Below are positions 52,608-61,284 of a stretch of 64,000 bases of DNA, in pieces. How positions within the stretch are numbered: the stretch's first letter is position 1; every line of letters starts with the position of its first letter. The translations under genes were made by a program, and so were the position numbers. This stretch comes from Rhodoligotrophos defluvii (GTDB taxonomy: Bacteria > Pseudomonadota > Alphaproteobacteria > Rhizobiales > Im1). The DNA lies in assembly GCF_005281615.1 (NCBI RefSeq), contig NZ_SZZM01000007.1, positions 1-64,000 of the forward strand, given 5' to 3'. The notes below the pieces were generated by a model. That model had not been told where the DNA came from, searched no databases, and saw only the letters and a program-made list of their open reading frames with translations.

Positions 52608-54740
52608 ATGAGGTCGCAGGTCGCCAACGGGCCGGAGATCGGCACAGGTCACAAGCTCGATGCGCTGCTCGCGCCCCGGTCGATCGCCGTCATCGGCGCA
52701 TCGCCGCGGGCGGACACGCCCGGCTTCGACACGCTCATGCAGCTTCGCCGCATCGGCTACACGGGGAAGGTCGTCCCCGTGAACCCCAAATATGACGAGA
52801 TCGCCGGGCTCCGCTGCGTGCCTGAGCTTGCGGCGCTCGACGACGCCCCCGATCACGCGATCATCGCCGTCAATAACGACATCGTCGAGCAGGCGGTGAA
52901 CGAGGCGGTGGCCCGCGGGGTGCGCGCGGTGACGATCTTTGCCAGTTGCTATTTGGAGAACGACCGCGAACCCAAGCTGGTCGAGCGCTTGGCGGCCACA
53001 GCCCAGAGCAGCGGGCTCGTGATCTGCGGCGCCAACGGCATGGGCTTCTACAACATGTCCGCCCGCGTGGCGGCAAGCTGGTTTCCGATCACCGAGCTGC
53101 CGTCCGGCGGCATCGCCTTCGTCAGCCATTCCGGCGCGGTCTTCGCGGCCTTGCTGGGCCTCGACCCTCGCCTCGGCTACAGCCTCGCCGTCTCGGCCGG
53201 ACAGGAGCTGACCACCACCGTTGCGGACTATCTCGACTATGCGCTCGATCTCGCCGAAACGCGGGTGGCGGCGCTGTTCCTGGAGACCGTGCGCGACCCG
53301 GCGGGCTTCGCCGCCGCCCTGGAGAAGGCGCGCGACCGGGAGGTTGCGGTGGTCGCGATCAAGGTCGGCCGCACCAGCCAGAGCGCCAAGCTGGCGGAAA
53401 GCCACTCGGGCGCCATTGCCGGCAATGACGCCGCCTACCAGGCGCTGTTCGATAAATACGGCGTCATTCGCGTCCGCGATGTGGACGAGCTCGCGGCGAC
53501 CGCGACCCTGCTCGCCAGCCCCAAGACCTATGTGGCGGGCGGCCTTGCGGCCATCACCGATTCCGGCGGTGCGCGTGGCCTGCTCATCGATCTCGCCGAT
53601 GAGGAGGGCGTGGCCTTTGCAGAGATCGGCCGGGATACGCGCGAGGTGCTGAAAGCCCGCCTGGATTACGGCCTGGAGCCGGTCAACCCGCTGGATGCGT
53701 GGGGGTCCGGCCGCGACTATGTCGGCGTCTATCGCGACTGCCTCACCGCGCTGATGCGCGATCCCGATACCGGCATCGGCATGTTCCTCTTCGATATCGC
53801 CCTGGAGGATCATCTCTCGCGCGGGTTTGTCGATGCGTGCATCGACGTGGCTGGTGCAACGGACAAGCCGCTCTTCGTCGCCAGCAATTTCGGCAAGCTG
53901 CCACGCACCGCGTTGGCTGACAGGCTACGGACGGCAGGGATTCCGCTGGTCGACGGGGTGGGCGTTGCTCTCAGGGCGGTGCGCAATGTCATTGCCTTTC
54001 GCAATGGGCGCGAGGCCGGCCAAGGCCAATGGCAGGGCGCCGAGGTGCCCCATTCGGTGGTGACAGGCTGGAAGGCCAGACTCGCCGCCGAGCGTGGCAG
54101 CGCGTTGGATGAGGCAACCGGCTATCGCCTGCTGGCCGACTGGAAGCTGACGACACTGCGTCACGCAATGGTGGACAGCCCCGAGGGTCTCAGCGAAGCC
54201 CTGGACCGGCTCTCGTTCCCGGTGGTGCTTAAGACCGCCGCTCCGGGCATTCTGCACAAATCGGACGTTGGCGGCGTGTTGATCGGGCTGAAGGATCGGT
54301 CGGCCGTGTTGACGGCCTATGCCGAGCTCGCCTCACGTCTCGGGCCACAGGCGCTTCTGGTCGAGATGGCGCCCAAAGGCTTGGAACTTGTCATCGGCGG
54401 GCTCGTCGATCCGCAGTTCGGGCCCATCGTGATGGTTGGCGCGGGCGGCATTCTCGTTGAACTCGTGCGGGACGTGACCTTCATCATGGCGCCGGCCATG
54501 CCCGCCGAGGTCGAACGCGCGCTGCGCCGGCTGAAGGTCGCACCGGTCTTGAGCGGATTCCGGGGAACGGCGCCAGTCGACAGGCGGGCGCTAGCGGAGA
54601 CCGTGGCGAAATTCTCCCAGCTGCTGGCCGATCTGGCCGGCGAGGTCTCGGGCATCGAGATCAATCCGCTGCTCGCGACAGCACAGGGATGCGTGCCGCT
54701 CGACGTGCTGGTCACCCTGAAGCGGCCGATCGCTGTTTGA
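52608..54740 (+). CDS. ADP-forming acetate--CoA ligase-family protein (ACD type)
   Basis: ATG 52608 with GGGAGGG 6 nt upstream gives 710 residues. The N-terminal half is the CoA-binding succinyl-CoA-synthetase alpha-like part (SIAVIGASPRADTPGF, GANGMGFYN, AFVSHSGAVFAALLG, AESHSGAIAG with the phospho-histidine). The C-terminal half is an ATP-grasp beta-like part (VVLKTAAPGILHKSDVGGV, GLVDPQFGPIVMVGAGG, VSGIEINPLLA). The fused enzyme should form an acyl-CoA from an acid, CoA and ATP with ADP and phosphate as products. Here it may activate gamma-butyrobetaine or a related acid. Confidence 0.9.
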   Translation: MRSQVANGPEIGTGHKLDALLAPRSIAVIGASPRADTPGFDTLMQLRRIGYTGKVVPVNPKYDEIAGLRCVPELAALDDAPDHAIIAVNNDIVEQAVNEAVARGVRAVTIFASCYLENDREPKLVERLAATAQSSGLVICGANGMGFYNMSARVAASWFPITELPSGGIAFVSHSGAVFAALLGLDPRLGYSLAVSAGQELTTTVADYLDYALDLAETRVAALFLETVRDPAGFAAALEKARDREVAVVAIKVGRTSQSAKLAESHSGAIAGNDAAYQALFDKYGVIRVRDVDELAATATLLASPKTYVAGGLAAITDSGGARGLLIDLADEEGVAFAEIGRDTREVLKARLDYGLEPVNPLDAWGSGRDYVGVYRDCLTALMRDPDTGIGMFLFDIALEDHLSRGFVDACIDVAGATDKPLFVASNFGKLPRTALADRLRTAGIPLVDGVGVALRAVRNVIAFRNGREAGQGQWQGAEVPHSVVTGWKARLAAERGSALDEATGYRLLADWKLTTLRHAMVDSPEGLSEALDRLSFPVVLKTAAPGILHKSDVGGVLIGLKDRSAVLTAYAELASRLGPQALLVEMAPKGLELVIGGLVDPQFGPIVMVGAGGILVELVRDVTFIMAPAMPAEVERALRRLKVAPVLSGFRGTAPVDRRALAETVAKFSQLLADLAGEVSGIEINPLLATAQGCVPLDVLVTLKRPIAV

Positions 54741-54765
54741 AATCAACATTCATTCCGAGGGGCAC

Positions 54766-55524
54766 ATGATCGATCTCACCGGCAAGACCGTTCTGGTAAC
54801 CGGCGCCTCCCGCGGCATCGGGCGCGCCATTCTGGAGACCTGCCATGCGGCAGGCGCCCATGTCGTGCTGCATTACGGCCGCAGCGCCGAGGCGGCCATG
54901 GCTATCGCGTCGCGGCTAGGCGAAGCGCGATGCCTTGCGGTTCAGGCTGAACTCGGCGAGCTTGCGCAGCTTCAAAGCCTCTGGGCGGCTGCTGTCAGGT
55001 GGCGGGGCAGGATCGATGCCCTGGTCAACAACGCGTCGATCCGCATCGACGTCGACCTCGACGAGAGCGACGAGCGTTGGGACGAAGCCTGGCGCCGCGT
55101 GCTCGATGTAAACCTCATGGCGCCCGCTCATCTCTGCCGCATGGCTGTCAAGCATTTCAAGCAGTCGGGCGGCGGCTCGATCGTGAATATCGCGAGCCGG
55201 CCGGCCTTCAGGGGCGACACTGCAACCTGTCCGGAGGACGGCGCGGCCAAGGGAGGGTTGGTGTCGCTGACCCGGCAGATCGCCCGCCACCACGGCGCCG
55301 ATAATGTGAAAGCCTTCGTGGTGGCGCCGGGCATCATCGAGACCGACCAGGCATCGGAATTCTTCGCGGTGAGCGGCCGCACGCAATGGCTGGGGGAAAT
55401 CCCGGCCGGCCGGTTCGGCACGCCCGCCGATATCGCGAATGTCGTCGCCTTCCTCCTGTCCGGCCTGGCGGATTACGCGACGGGAGCCACCATCGACGTG
55501 AACGGCGCGTCCTACGTGCACTAG
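54766..55524 (+). CDS. SDR-family oxidoreductase, second member with Asp for catalytic Tyr
   Basis: A 252-residue SDR with an intact cofactor motif TGASRGIGRA (12-21) and NNAS. The active-site lysine is K162 in DGAAKGGLV, and the YxxxK tyrosine position is Asp158, as in the SDR at 37746. The two proteins share the ends IDVTGASFIH and IDVNGASYVH, so they are paralogues. Last gene of the operon that starts with the acyl-CoA dehydrogenase at 48961. Confidence 0.85.
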   Translation: MIDLTGKTVLVTGASRGIGRAILETCHAAGAHVVLHYGRSAEAAMAIASRLGEARCLAVQAELGELAQLQSLWAAAVRWRGRIDALVNNASIRIDVDLDESDERWDEAWRRVLDVNLMAPAHLCRMAVKHFKQSGGGSIVNIASRPAFRGDTATCPEDGAAKGGLVSLTRQIARHHGADNVKAFVVAPGIIETDQASEFFAVSGRTQWLGEIPAGRFGTPADIANVVAFLLSGLADYATGATIDVNGASYVH

Positions 55525-55582
55525 TTGCCGCACGGCGCCAAGTCGGGCATCCAGGCCACACGTCGCGAATGTCCGCTTGCAG

Positions 55583-55742
55583 CCCCTGGATTGCCGCGTC
55601 AAGCGCGGCAATGACGGAAGGGGCTAGGGTTTCCTCCCCGTCTCGTCATGCCGGCCGCGCCTAGGCGCTGAGCCTGCATCCAGCGCCGCACGGCATAGGC
55701 TTTCCCTGGCGCCCTGGATTGCCGCGTCGGTGATGACGGAAG
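55583..55742. repeat. Intergenic repeat with two copies of a CTGGATTGCCGCGTC unit
   Basis: The sequence CCCTGGATTGCCGCGTC occurs at 55584-55600 and again near 55712-55728, both followed by ATGACGGAAG. The first copy contains a perfect 7-bp stem TGCCGCG/CGCGGCA around TCAAG. The stretch between holds GTCATGCCGGCCGC. Such units are dispersed between genes in many alphaproteobacteria. The hairpin could also end transcription of the SDR operon. Confidence 0.6.
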
Positions 55743-55760
55743 TGGCTGAGGTCCGGAGAT

Positions 55761-56333
55761 TTAGAACGAGGGCGGCGTCGCGGCGCTCACCACTTCGCAC
55801 ACCTCGTCCCCCACGTTTCGGAAGCGGTGGGGGATCGAACTGTTGAAATAATACGCCTCCCCGGCTTTGAGCACCCTGCGCTCCACGCCGACCGTCACTT
55901 CGAGGGCGCCTTTGAGGATGATGCCGCACTCCTCACCTGAGTGTTGGAGCATTTCAACGCCCGTGTCCGCGCCAGGCTGGTACCGCTCCATCACCATCTG
56001 CAGCTTGCGATTGCGATCATGCCCATTGACGAGCAGAAACGAAATGTCGTCGCCTCCGATCTCGACCAGGTCTTCTTTTTGAAAGAAGACATTGTTCATA
56101 TGCTCGGTGTCGAGAAGAAAGAAATCCGCGATGCTGATCGAGAAGACCGAGAGAATCTTCTTCAGCGATGCAACTTGTGGACTGGTGGTGCCCTGTTCAA
56201 TCAGCGAAATTGTGCCGTTCGTGAGACCTGCCCGCCGCGCCAGCTCGCGCTGTGAAAGGCCGTAAGCCGTGCGTAGCGCGGCGAGCCTTGCGCCAACACC
56301 ATCCGGATCATTCTTCTGTTTCTGATCGTTCAT
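55761..56333 (-). CDS. HTH-cupin (PuuR-like) transcriptional regulator
   Basis: A 190-residue protein. Residues 12-70 form an XRE HTH (GARLAALRTAYGLSQRELARRAGLTNGTISLIEQGTTSP, then LKKILSVFSISIADFF). Residues 105-185 form a cupin with HSGEECGIILKGALEVTVG and AYYFNSSIPHRFRNVG. This architecture matches PuuR, which senses putrescine. ATG 56333 is used; a GTG 6 bp earlier is possible. It is divergent from the second acyl-CoA dehydrogenase operon with a perfect palindrome between them, its likely binding site. Confidence 0.9.
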   Translation of the reverse strand: MNDQKQKNDPDGVGARLAALRTAYGLSQRELARRAGLTNGTISLIEQGTTSPQVASLKKILSVFSISIADFFLLDTEHMNNVFFQKEDLVEIGGDDISFLLVNGHDRNRKLQMVMERYQPGADTGVEMLQHSGEECGIILKGALEVTVGVERRVLKAGEAYYFNSSIPHRFRNVGDEVCEVVSAATPPSF

Positions 56334-56464
56334 GCTCACTGTCTATCTACCACCATCTGAATCTGCCGCCGCAGAGGAATGTTCCTCAGCCGCCAATACT
56401 GCCTCACGTCATCGCCCAGGAGAATCCACTTTTCCGCTCTAGACACGGCTCCCTTGTTATGTAA

Positions 56465-56482
56465 TGTTTGAAAAATCAAACA
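56465..56482. promoter_or_regulatory. Operator-like palindrome, copy 2 (perfect)
   Basis: TGTTTGA-AAAA-TCAAACA, a perfect inverted repeat with 7-bp arms and a 4-bp spacer, 24 bp before the acyl-CoA dehydrogenase start and in the divergent gap with the HTH-cupin gene. Related palindromes lie at 48904 and 61251. Confidence 0.7.
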
Positions 56483-56506
56483 CACTAAATGACGGGGAGG
56501 GTTGGA

Positions 56507-57664
56507 GTGGATTTCCAGCTTACCGATCAGCAGGCCCTTATTGTCGAAACGGCGCGCCGGTTCGTGACGACGCACCTCATGCCTCATGAAGAGAATATCG
56601 AACAGTCCGGGGAAGTTCCAGATGAACTTCGGCACGAGCTGGGCAGGCTGGCGCGCGAAGCCGGCCTCTATGCCGCGAACATGCCGGAGTCGGTGGGCGG
56701 CGCCGGCCTCGACAATGTGGAGTTCGCGCTCCTGGAACGGGAGCTCGGCCGGGTCAGTCTCGCCCTCTCGGCCTGTGTGCTGCGGCCGGCGCCGATCCTC
56801 AAGGCGTGCCGCGGGGAGCAGATCGAGCGCTATTTGAAGCCGACGGTAGCGGGAGAACGGATCGACTGCTTCGCCCTGACCGAGCCGGGCGCGGGGTCGG
56901 ATGCCTCCAATATCGCCACCACGGCAAAGGCTGACGGCGATGACTTCATCCTCAATGGCACCAAGCACTTCATCAGCCATGCGGATGTCGCCGATTTCGC
57001 CATCGTGTTCGCGGTTACCGGGGTGAGTGACGGCCCGAGACCACGAAAGAAGATCACCGCATTTCTCGTCGACAAGGGCACACCGGGCTTCGAGGTACGG
57101 CGCATGCGGCGGGCGGTCGGCAACCGCGGCTATCACCAGTGCGAGTTGTTCTTCACCGATTGCCGGTTGCCGCGCACCCAAGTGCTCGGCGAGGTGGACC
57201 GTGGCTTTGATGTCGCCAAGGAGTGGCTGTTCGCCAGCCGCCTTGCGATCGCGGCCAACTGTGTGGGGCGGGCGGAGCGCATCCTGGACATGGCGCTCGA
57301 ATGGGCATCCTCGCGCAAGACCTTCGGCCGGCCCATCGCCGAACATCAGGGCATCGGCTTCAAGCTGGCCGATATGGCCACCGAGCTCGAAGCGGCGCGG
57401 CTTCTGACCCTGCAGCTTGCCTGGAAGATGGACCGGGGCGAGGCCACCGAGGCCCTGGTCGCCATGGCGAAGATGTATTCGAGCGAGATGCTCGGGCGCG
57501 TTGCCGACGATGCGGTGCAGATCTTCGGTGGGATGGGCGTCATGCAGGAAATGCCCATCGAGCGCTTCTGGCGCGATGCCAGGGTCGAGCGGATCTGGGA
57601 CGGCACATCCGAGATCCAGCGCCACATGATCGCGCGCGAACTGACGCGCCCATACAAGCAATGA
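56507..57664 (+). CDS. Acyl-CoA dehydrogenase, probable gamma-butyrobetainyl-CoA or related
   Basis: A GTG at 56507 with GGGGAGGG 5 nt upstream gives 385 residues beginning VDFQLTDQQALIVETARRFV. Normal ACAD motifs CFALTEPGAGSDASNIATTA, KHFISHADVADFAIVFA and QIFGGMGVMQEMPIERFWRDARV are present. The C-terminal motif reads WDGTSEIQRH, with Asp where many ACADs have the catalytic Glu. It is followed directly by a CaiD-like hydratase and a BKACE gene, so a role in making crotonobetainyl-CoA is plausible but not shown. Confidence 0.88.
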   Translation: MDFQLTDQQALIVETARRFVTTHLMPHEENIEQSGEVPDELRHELGRLAREAGLYAANMPESVGGAGLDNVEFALLERELGRVSLALSACVLRPAPILKACRGEQIERYLKPTVAGERIDCFALTEPGAGSDASNIATTAKADGDDFILNGTKHFISHADVADFAIVFAVTGVSDGPRPRKKITAFLVDKGTPGFEVRRMRRAVGNRGYHQCELFFTDCRLPRTQVLGEVDRGFDVAKEWLFASRLAIAANCVGRAERILDMALEWASSRKTFGRPIAEHQGIGFKLADMATELEAARLLTLQLAWKMDRGEATEALVAMAKMYSSEMLGRVADDAVQIFGGMGVMQEMPIERFWRDARVERIWDGTSEIQRHMIARELTRPYKQ

Positions 57665-57672
57665 GGGGAGAG

Positions 57673-58464
57673 ATGACGACCCAATCATCGGTCAGGATCA
57701 CGCGGCGCGGCAAGATCAGCATCGTCACGCTGGACCGGCCGAAGGCGAATGCCATCAACATCGCGACGAGCGAAGCCCTGGCGGCAGCGTTCAGGGAGTT
57801 CCGGGAGGACCCCGAGCTTTCCGTGGCGATCGTGACCGGCGCCGGCGAGAAGTTCTTCTGCGGCGGATGGGATATGAACGAGGCTGCCAGCGGGATTAAG
57901 GACAGCGAGGAACATGGGGCAGGCGGCTTCGCCGGGCTCCACGAACTGCTCGACTGCAACAAGCCGGTGATCGCCGCCTTGAACGGGCTGACGGTCGGCG
58001 GCGGCTGGGAGATCGCCCTGGCCTGCGACCTCGTGCTGGCAACGCCCAATACGCGCTTCTGGTTTCCGGAGGTTCAGCGCGGATTCATCGCGGATGCGGG
58101 CGGCGTGCAGCGCTTGCCGCGCATGCTGCCGAAGCGCATCGCCATGGAGGTGCTGCTCACCGGCCGCTGGTTCGAGCTCGCCGAGGCGGAACACTGGGGC
58201 ATGATCAACGCGGTCGTCCCCGCGAACGAGCTGCTGCCGCGGGCGATCGCGCTGGCCGAGACGATCTGCGAAGGGGCGCCTTTGTCCGTTCAGGCGACCA
58301 AGGAGGTGGTGCGGGCCACCGAAATGCTGAGCGACCGCGAGGCGCTCACGGGCCTCGCCAAGCTCAACCTGCCCATTCACCGCCGCATGATGGCGTCGTC
58401 CGACTTCATCGAGGGCCCGACCGCCTTCACCGAGGGTCGTGCGCCAGTGTGGACCGGGCGGTAG
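57673..58464 (+). CDS. CaiD-like enoyl-CoA hydratase (crotonobetainyl-CoA hydratase family)
   Basis: ATG 57673 with AGGGGAG just upstream gives 263 residues. Similarity to E. coli CaiD, as I recall it, is extensive: TLDRPKANAI near the start, FREDPELSVAIVTGAGEKFF, GAGGFAGLHELLD and the end DFIEGPTAFTEGRAPVW. Catalytic glutamates are E113 (GGGWEIALACD) and E133 (FPEVQRG). Expected reaction: crotonobetainyl-CoA to L-carnitinyl-CoA. It starts 8 nt after the dehydrogenase stop. Confidence 0.85.
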   Translation: MTTQSSVRITRRGKISIVTLDRPKANAINIATSEALAAAFREFREDPELSVAIVTGAGEKFFCGGWDMNEAASGIKDSEEHGAGGFAGLHELLDCNKPVIAALNGLTVGGGWEIALACDLVLATPNTRFWFPEVQRGFIADAGGVQRLPRMLPKRIAMEVLLTGRWFELAEAEHWGMINAVVPANELLPRAIALAETICEGAPLSVQATKEVVRATEMLSDREALTGLAKLNLPIHRRMMASSDFIEGPTAFTEGRAPVWTGR

Positions 58465-58473
58465 GGACATCCC

Positions 58474-59397
58474 ATGGCCGATCCGAAGAAGACCATCATC
58501 ACCTGTGCGGTGACGGGCTCGATCCATACCCCCAGCATGTCGCCTTACCTGCCAGTGACGCCGAAGGAAATCGCCGAGCAGGCGATCGAGGCGGCGCAGG
58601 CGGGCGCGGCGATCGTGCACATTCACGCGCGCGATCCTCAAACCGGCGAGCCCGCATCGTCGCCCGCGCTTTACCGCGAGATCGTCACGCGCATTTCGGA
58701 CGGTTGCGACGCGGTCATCAACATCACCACGGGCGGCGGCAACAATATGAGCGTGGAGCAGCGCCTGGCGGCGGCCGTCGAGCTGAGGCCGGAAATCTGC
58801 TCGCTGAACATGGGCTCGATGAATTTTCCCATGCACACGCTGCTCAGGAAATACCGCGCGTTCCGGTACGAATGGGAGCGCAGTTACATCGAGGAAAGCC
58901 GCGACTTCGTCTTCAAGAGCACCTTCAAGGATATCGAGGAGACGATCGCCTTGCTTTCGCCACTGGGCACGCGCTTCGAGTTCGAATGCTATGACGTGGG
59001 CCATCTCTACACCCTGGCTTTTTTCGAGCGCGAGGGCTCGCTGAACGCGCCCTATGCGGTCCAGTTCGTGATGGGGATTCTTGGCGGCATCGGCGCCTCC
59101 ATCGAAGAGCTGGTCCACATGAAATCGGCCGCGGACCGGTTGTTCGCGGACAGGTACCGCTTTTCGGTCCTGGCGGGCGGCAAGGCGCAGATGCAGATCG
59201 CGGCCGCGGGGGCCGCAATGGGCGGGAATATCCGGGTCGGGCTCGAGGACAGTCTCTACATAGCGGCGGGCGAGCTCGCCAAGAGCAACGCCGAGCAGGT
59301 GCGCAAGGCGGTACGGATCCTCACCGAGCTGTCCTGCCCCATCGCCACGCCCGAAGAGGCGCGGCGCATATTGCACCTGAAGGGCAGGGGAGGTTAG
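58474..59397 (+). CDS. BKACE-family (DUF849) beta-keto acid cleavage enzyme
   Basis: A 307-residue TIM-barrel protein. Zinc ligands are in AAIVHIHARDP (H49, H51), with FECYDVGHLYTL carrying a conserved Glu and LAGGKAQMQIAAAGAAMGGNIRVGLEDSLY near the C-terminus. BKACE enzymes transfer the acyl part of a beta-keto acid to acetyl-CoA, giving acetoacetate and a new acyl-CoA. With 3-dehydrocarnitine the product is betainyl-CoA. A carnitine-dehydrogenase-like and a thioesterase-like gene in the same window support this specificity. Confidence 0.87.
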   Translation: MADPKKTIITCAVTGSIHTPSMSPYLPVTPKEIAEQAIEAAQAGAAIVHIHARDPQTGEPASSPALYREIVTRISDGCDAVINITTGGGNNMSVEQRLAAAVELRPEICSLNMGSMNFPMHTLLRKYRAFRYEWERSYIEESRDFVFKSTFKDIEETIALLSPLGTRFEFECYDVGHLYTLAFFEREGSLNAPYAVQFVMGILGGIGASIEELVHMKSAADRLFADRYRFSVLAGGKAQMQIAAAGAAMGGNIRVGLEDSLYIAAGELAKSNAEQVRKAVRILTELSCPIATPEEARRILHLKGRGG

Positions 59398-59402
59398 GTG
59401 CC

Positions 59403-60059
59403 GTGGCTGCGGCGCAGATCTGCTGCCTTGTCGCCAGTCCCCGGCGCGATGGCAATTCTCACCTTCTGGCGCAGGCCCTGGCCGAGGGCGCGCGCGAGGC
59501 GGGGCATTCGGCTTCCACGTTGTTCGTGGACGATTTCGTCGCCGGCTTCCTGCGGGATTGCCGTTCCTGCCGCAGCGCGGATGGCACATGCAGCATCAAC
59601 GATCGCTATGACGAACTCCTGTTGGAGCACCTCTTGCCGGCAGGCGCCGTTGCCATGGCAGCGCCGATCTACTGGTACGGCCTTCCCGCCCAGCTCAAAT
59701 GTATCATCGATCGCCTCGTCTGCTACACGAGCCGCGCCCATCCCCGGTCCGAGGACGTGATGCGGGGCCTGGCCGGCAAGCGCTATGCGCTTCTGCTGTC
59801 CTCAGAGGAAAGCAGCTATGGGATGTCGGTCGGCATCGTGCAGCAGATCTCGGATTTCAGCCGCTATACCCACGGCTCGCTGGTGGCCCTGCTGAACGCG
59901 GTGGGCAACCGCCGGGGCGAAATCAAGCATGACCCCGCAGAACCGCTGACTGCCGCGCGGCGGATCGGCCGCGACCTGTTTCGGCTGCGCGCCACGGACT
60001 ACAGGATTGACACACAAAGGCCGGGCGCAGTGTGGGGCGCGGGAGGAGATCATCCATGA
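59403..60059 (+). CDS. Flavodoxin-fold NAD(P)H-dependent oxidoreductase
   Basis: A GTG at 59403 gives 218 residues. The FMN-binding loop SPRRDGNSHLLAQAL and the second loop PIYWYGLPAQLKCIIDR are clear. A DCRSCRSADGTC cluster lies between them, resembling iron-sulfur flavoproteins, so a bound cluster is possible. It overlaps the ABC ATPase gene (ATGA) and follows the BKACE gene by 5 nt. Its redox partner is unknown. Confidence 0.83.
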   Translation: MAAAQICCLVASPRRDGNSHLLAQALAEGAREAGHSASTLFVDDFVAGFLRDCRSCRSADGTCSINDRYDELLLEHLLPAGAVAMAAPIYWYGLPAQLKCIIDRLVCYTSRAHPRSEDVMRGLAGKRYALLLSSEESSYGMSVGIVQQISDFSRYTHGSLVALLNAVGNRRGEIKHDPAEPLTAARRIGRDLFRLRATDYRIDTQRPGAVWGAGGDHP

Positions 60060-61216
60060 CTTGCGCAAGTCCGGTCAGTTTGCCGGTAATGGACAGGGTT
60101 GAGCGCCCGCAGGCGGTGCTCTCCACCTTCGAGAGCGTGAGCAAGACCTATGACGGCAAGATACGGGTCGTTGCGGATCTCGATCTCGAGATCATGGAGG
60201 GCGAGTTCCTGACGCTGTTGGGGCCGTCCGGCTCGGGCAAGACCACCACCTTGATGATGCTGGCGGGCTTCGAGCATCCGAGTGCCGGGGATATCCGGTT
60301 CCAGGGCGCTTCACTGCTCGATGTGCCGGCCTATCGGCGCAATATCGGGATGGTCTTCCAGAATTACGCGCTCTTCCCGCACATGACCGTGGCACAGAAT
60401 CTCGCCTTTCCGCTGCTCATGCGCGGGGTCGGCAAGGCGGAACGGGAAAAGCGCGTGAAAGCGATGCTCGACATGGTCCGGCTGCCGGAGGCGTTGGACC
60501 GCCGGCCGGGCCAACTTTCCGGCGGCCAGCAGCAACGCATCGCGCTCGCCCGCGCCCTGATCTTCGAACCGCAGCTGGTGCTCATGGATGAACCGCTCGG
60601 CGCGCTCGACCGGCAGCTGCGCGAGCACATGCAGCTGGAAATACGTCATCTGCACGAACGCCTCGGCATCACGGTCGTCTATGTGACGCACGATCAGGCG
60701 GAAGCGCTGACCATGTCCGACCGGGTCGCGGTCTTTGCGCGCGGACGCATCCAGCAGGTGGCCAAGCCGGTGGACATCTACGAACGGCCGGCCAATGCCT
60801 TCGTGGCCGATTTCATCGGCGACAACAACCGGATGCAGGGTGTCGTGCGGGCGCGCAACGGCCATCGCTACGAGGTCGATTGCGGCGGCCTCACGCTGCT
60901 CACCATATCGGAGGCGGCCCATGCCATCGGCGATGACGTGGTCGTGGTGTTCCGCCCGGAAGATGCCGTGATCGGGCATCCGATTCCGCCGATGCCAAAC
61001 CGCATGGACGTGGAGGTGGTCGAGAAGATCTATCTAGGCGACCATTTGCGGCTGCGCTGCCGGGCTGCGAACCGGGAATTGGTATCGGTTAAAATTTCAA
61101 ACAAACGGGGCGGTGGAGATCTGGTGCCGGGACGGTGCGCTGTTCTTTACTGGCCTGCCGAACACTGCCGTTGCTTGCCCATCGTTGATGAAATACGCCC
61201 GGCCACAGCAATGTAG
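60056..61216 (+). CDS. ABC transporter ATPase, PotA type
   Basis: ATG 60056 (GGGAGGAG upstream) gives 386 residues. Walker [11 protein letters not shown]-loop [11 protein letters not shown], signature [15 protein letters not shown], Walker [13 protein letters not shown] and H-loop VTHDQAEAL are intact, with a TOBE domain to the end ([11 protein letters not shown]). It is coupled to the flavoprotein gene upstream. The binding protein and permeases follow after an operator-bearing gap, so the transporter may also have its own promoter. Confidence 0.93.
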   Translation: MTCASPVSLPVMDRVERPQAVLSTFESVSKTYDGKIRVVADLDLEIMEGEFLTLLGPSGSGKTTTLMMLAGFEHPSAGDIRFQGASLLDVPAYRRNIGMVFQNYALFPHMTVAQNLAFPLLMRGVGKAEREKRVKAMLDMVRLPEALDRRPGQLSGGQQQRIALARALIFEPQLVLMDEPLGALDRQLREHMQLEIRHLHERLGITVVYVTHDQAEALTMSDRVAVFARGRIQQVAKPVDIYERPANAFVADFIGDNNRMQGVVRARNGHRYEVDCGGLTLLTISEAAHAIGDDVVVVFRPEDAVIGHPIPPMPNRMDVEVVEKIYLGDHLRLRCRAANRELVSVKISNKRGGGDLVPGRCAVLYWPAEHCRCLPIVDEIRPATAM

Positions 61217-61250
61217 CAAGGGACTAGACGGGAGACTTGGTTGTGCGGTA

Positions 61251-61268
61251 AGTTTAAAATATTAAACA
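61251..61268. promoter_or_regulatory. Operator-like palindrome, copy 3
   Basis: AGTTTAA-AATA-TTAAACA, an inverted repeat with the arm length and 4-bp spacer of the palindromes at 48904 and 56465. It lies 16 bp before the ATG of the binding-protein gene and just upstream of its ribosome-binding AAGGGGAG, so it could block initiation. Confidence 0.5.
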
Positions 61269-61284
61269 TAAGGGGAGAACGACT

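Noticed and set aside
61085-61107. Fourth TCAAAC-type operator near the end of the ABC ATPase gene
   Set aside because: GTTAAAATTTCAAAC is only weakly palindromic and lies inside coding sequence.
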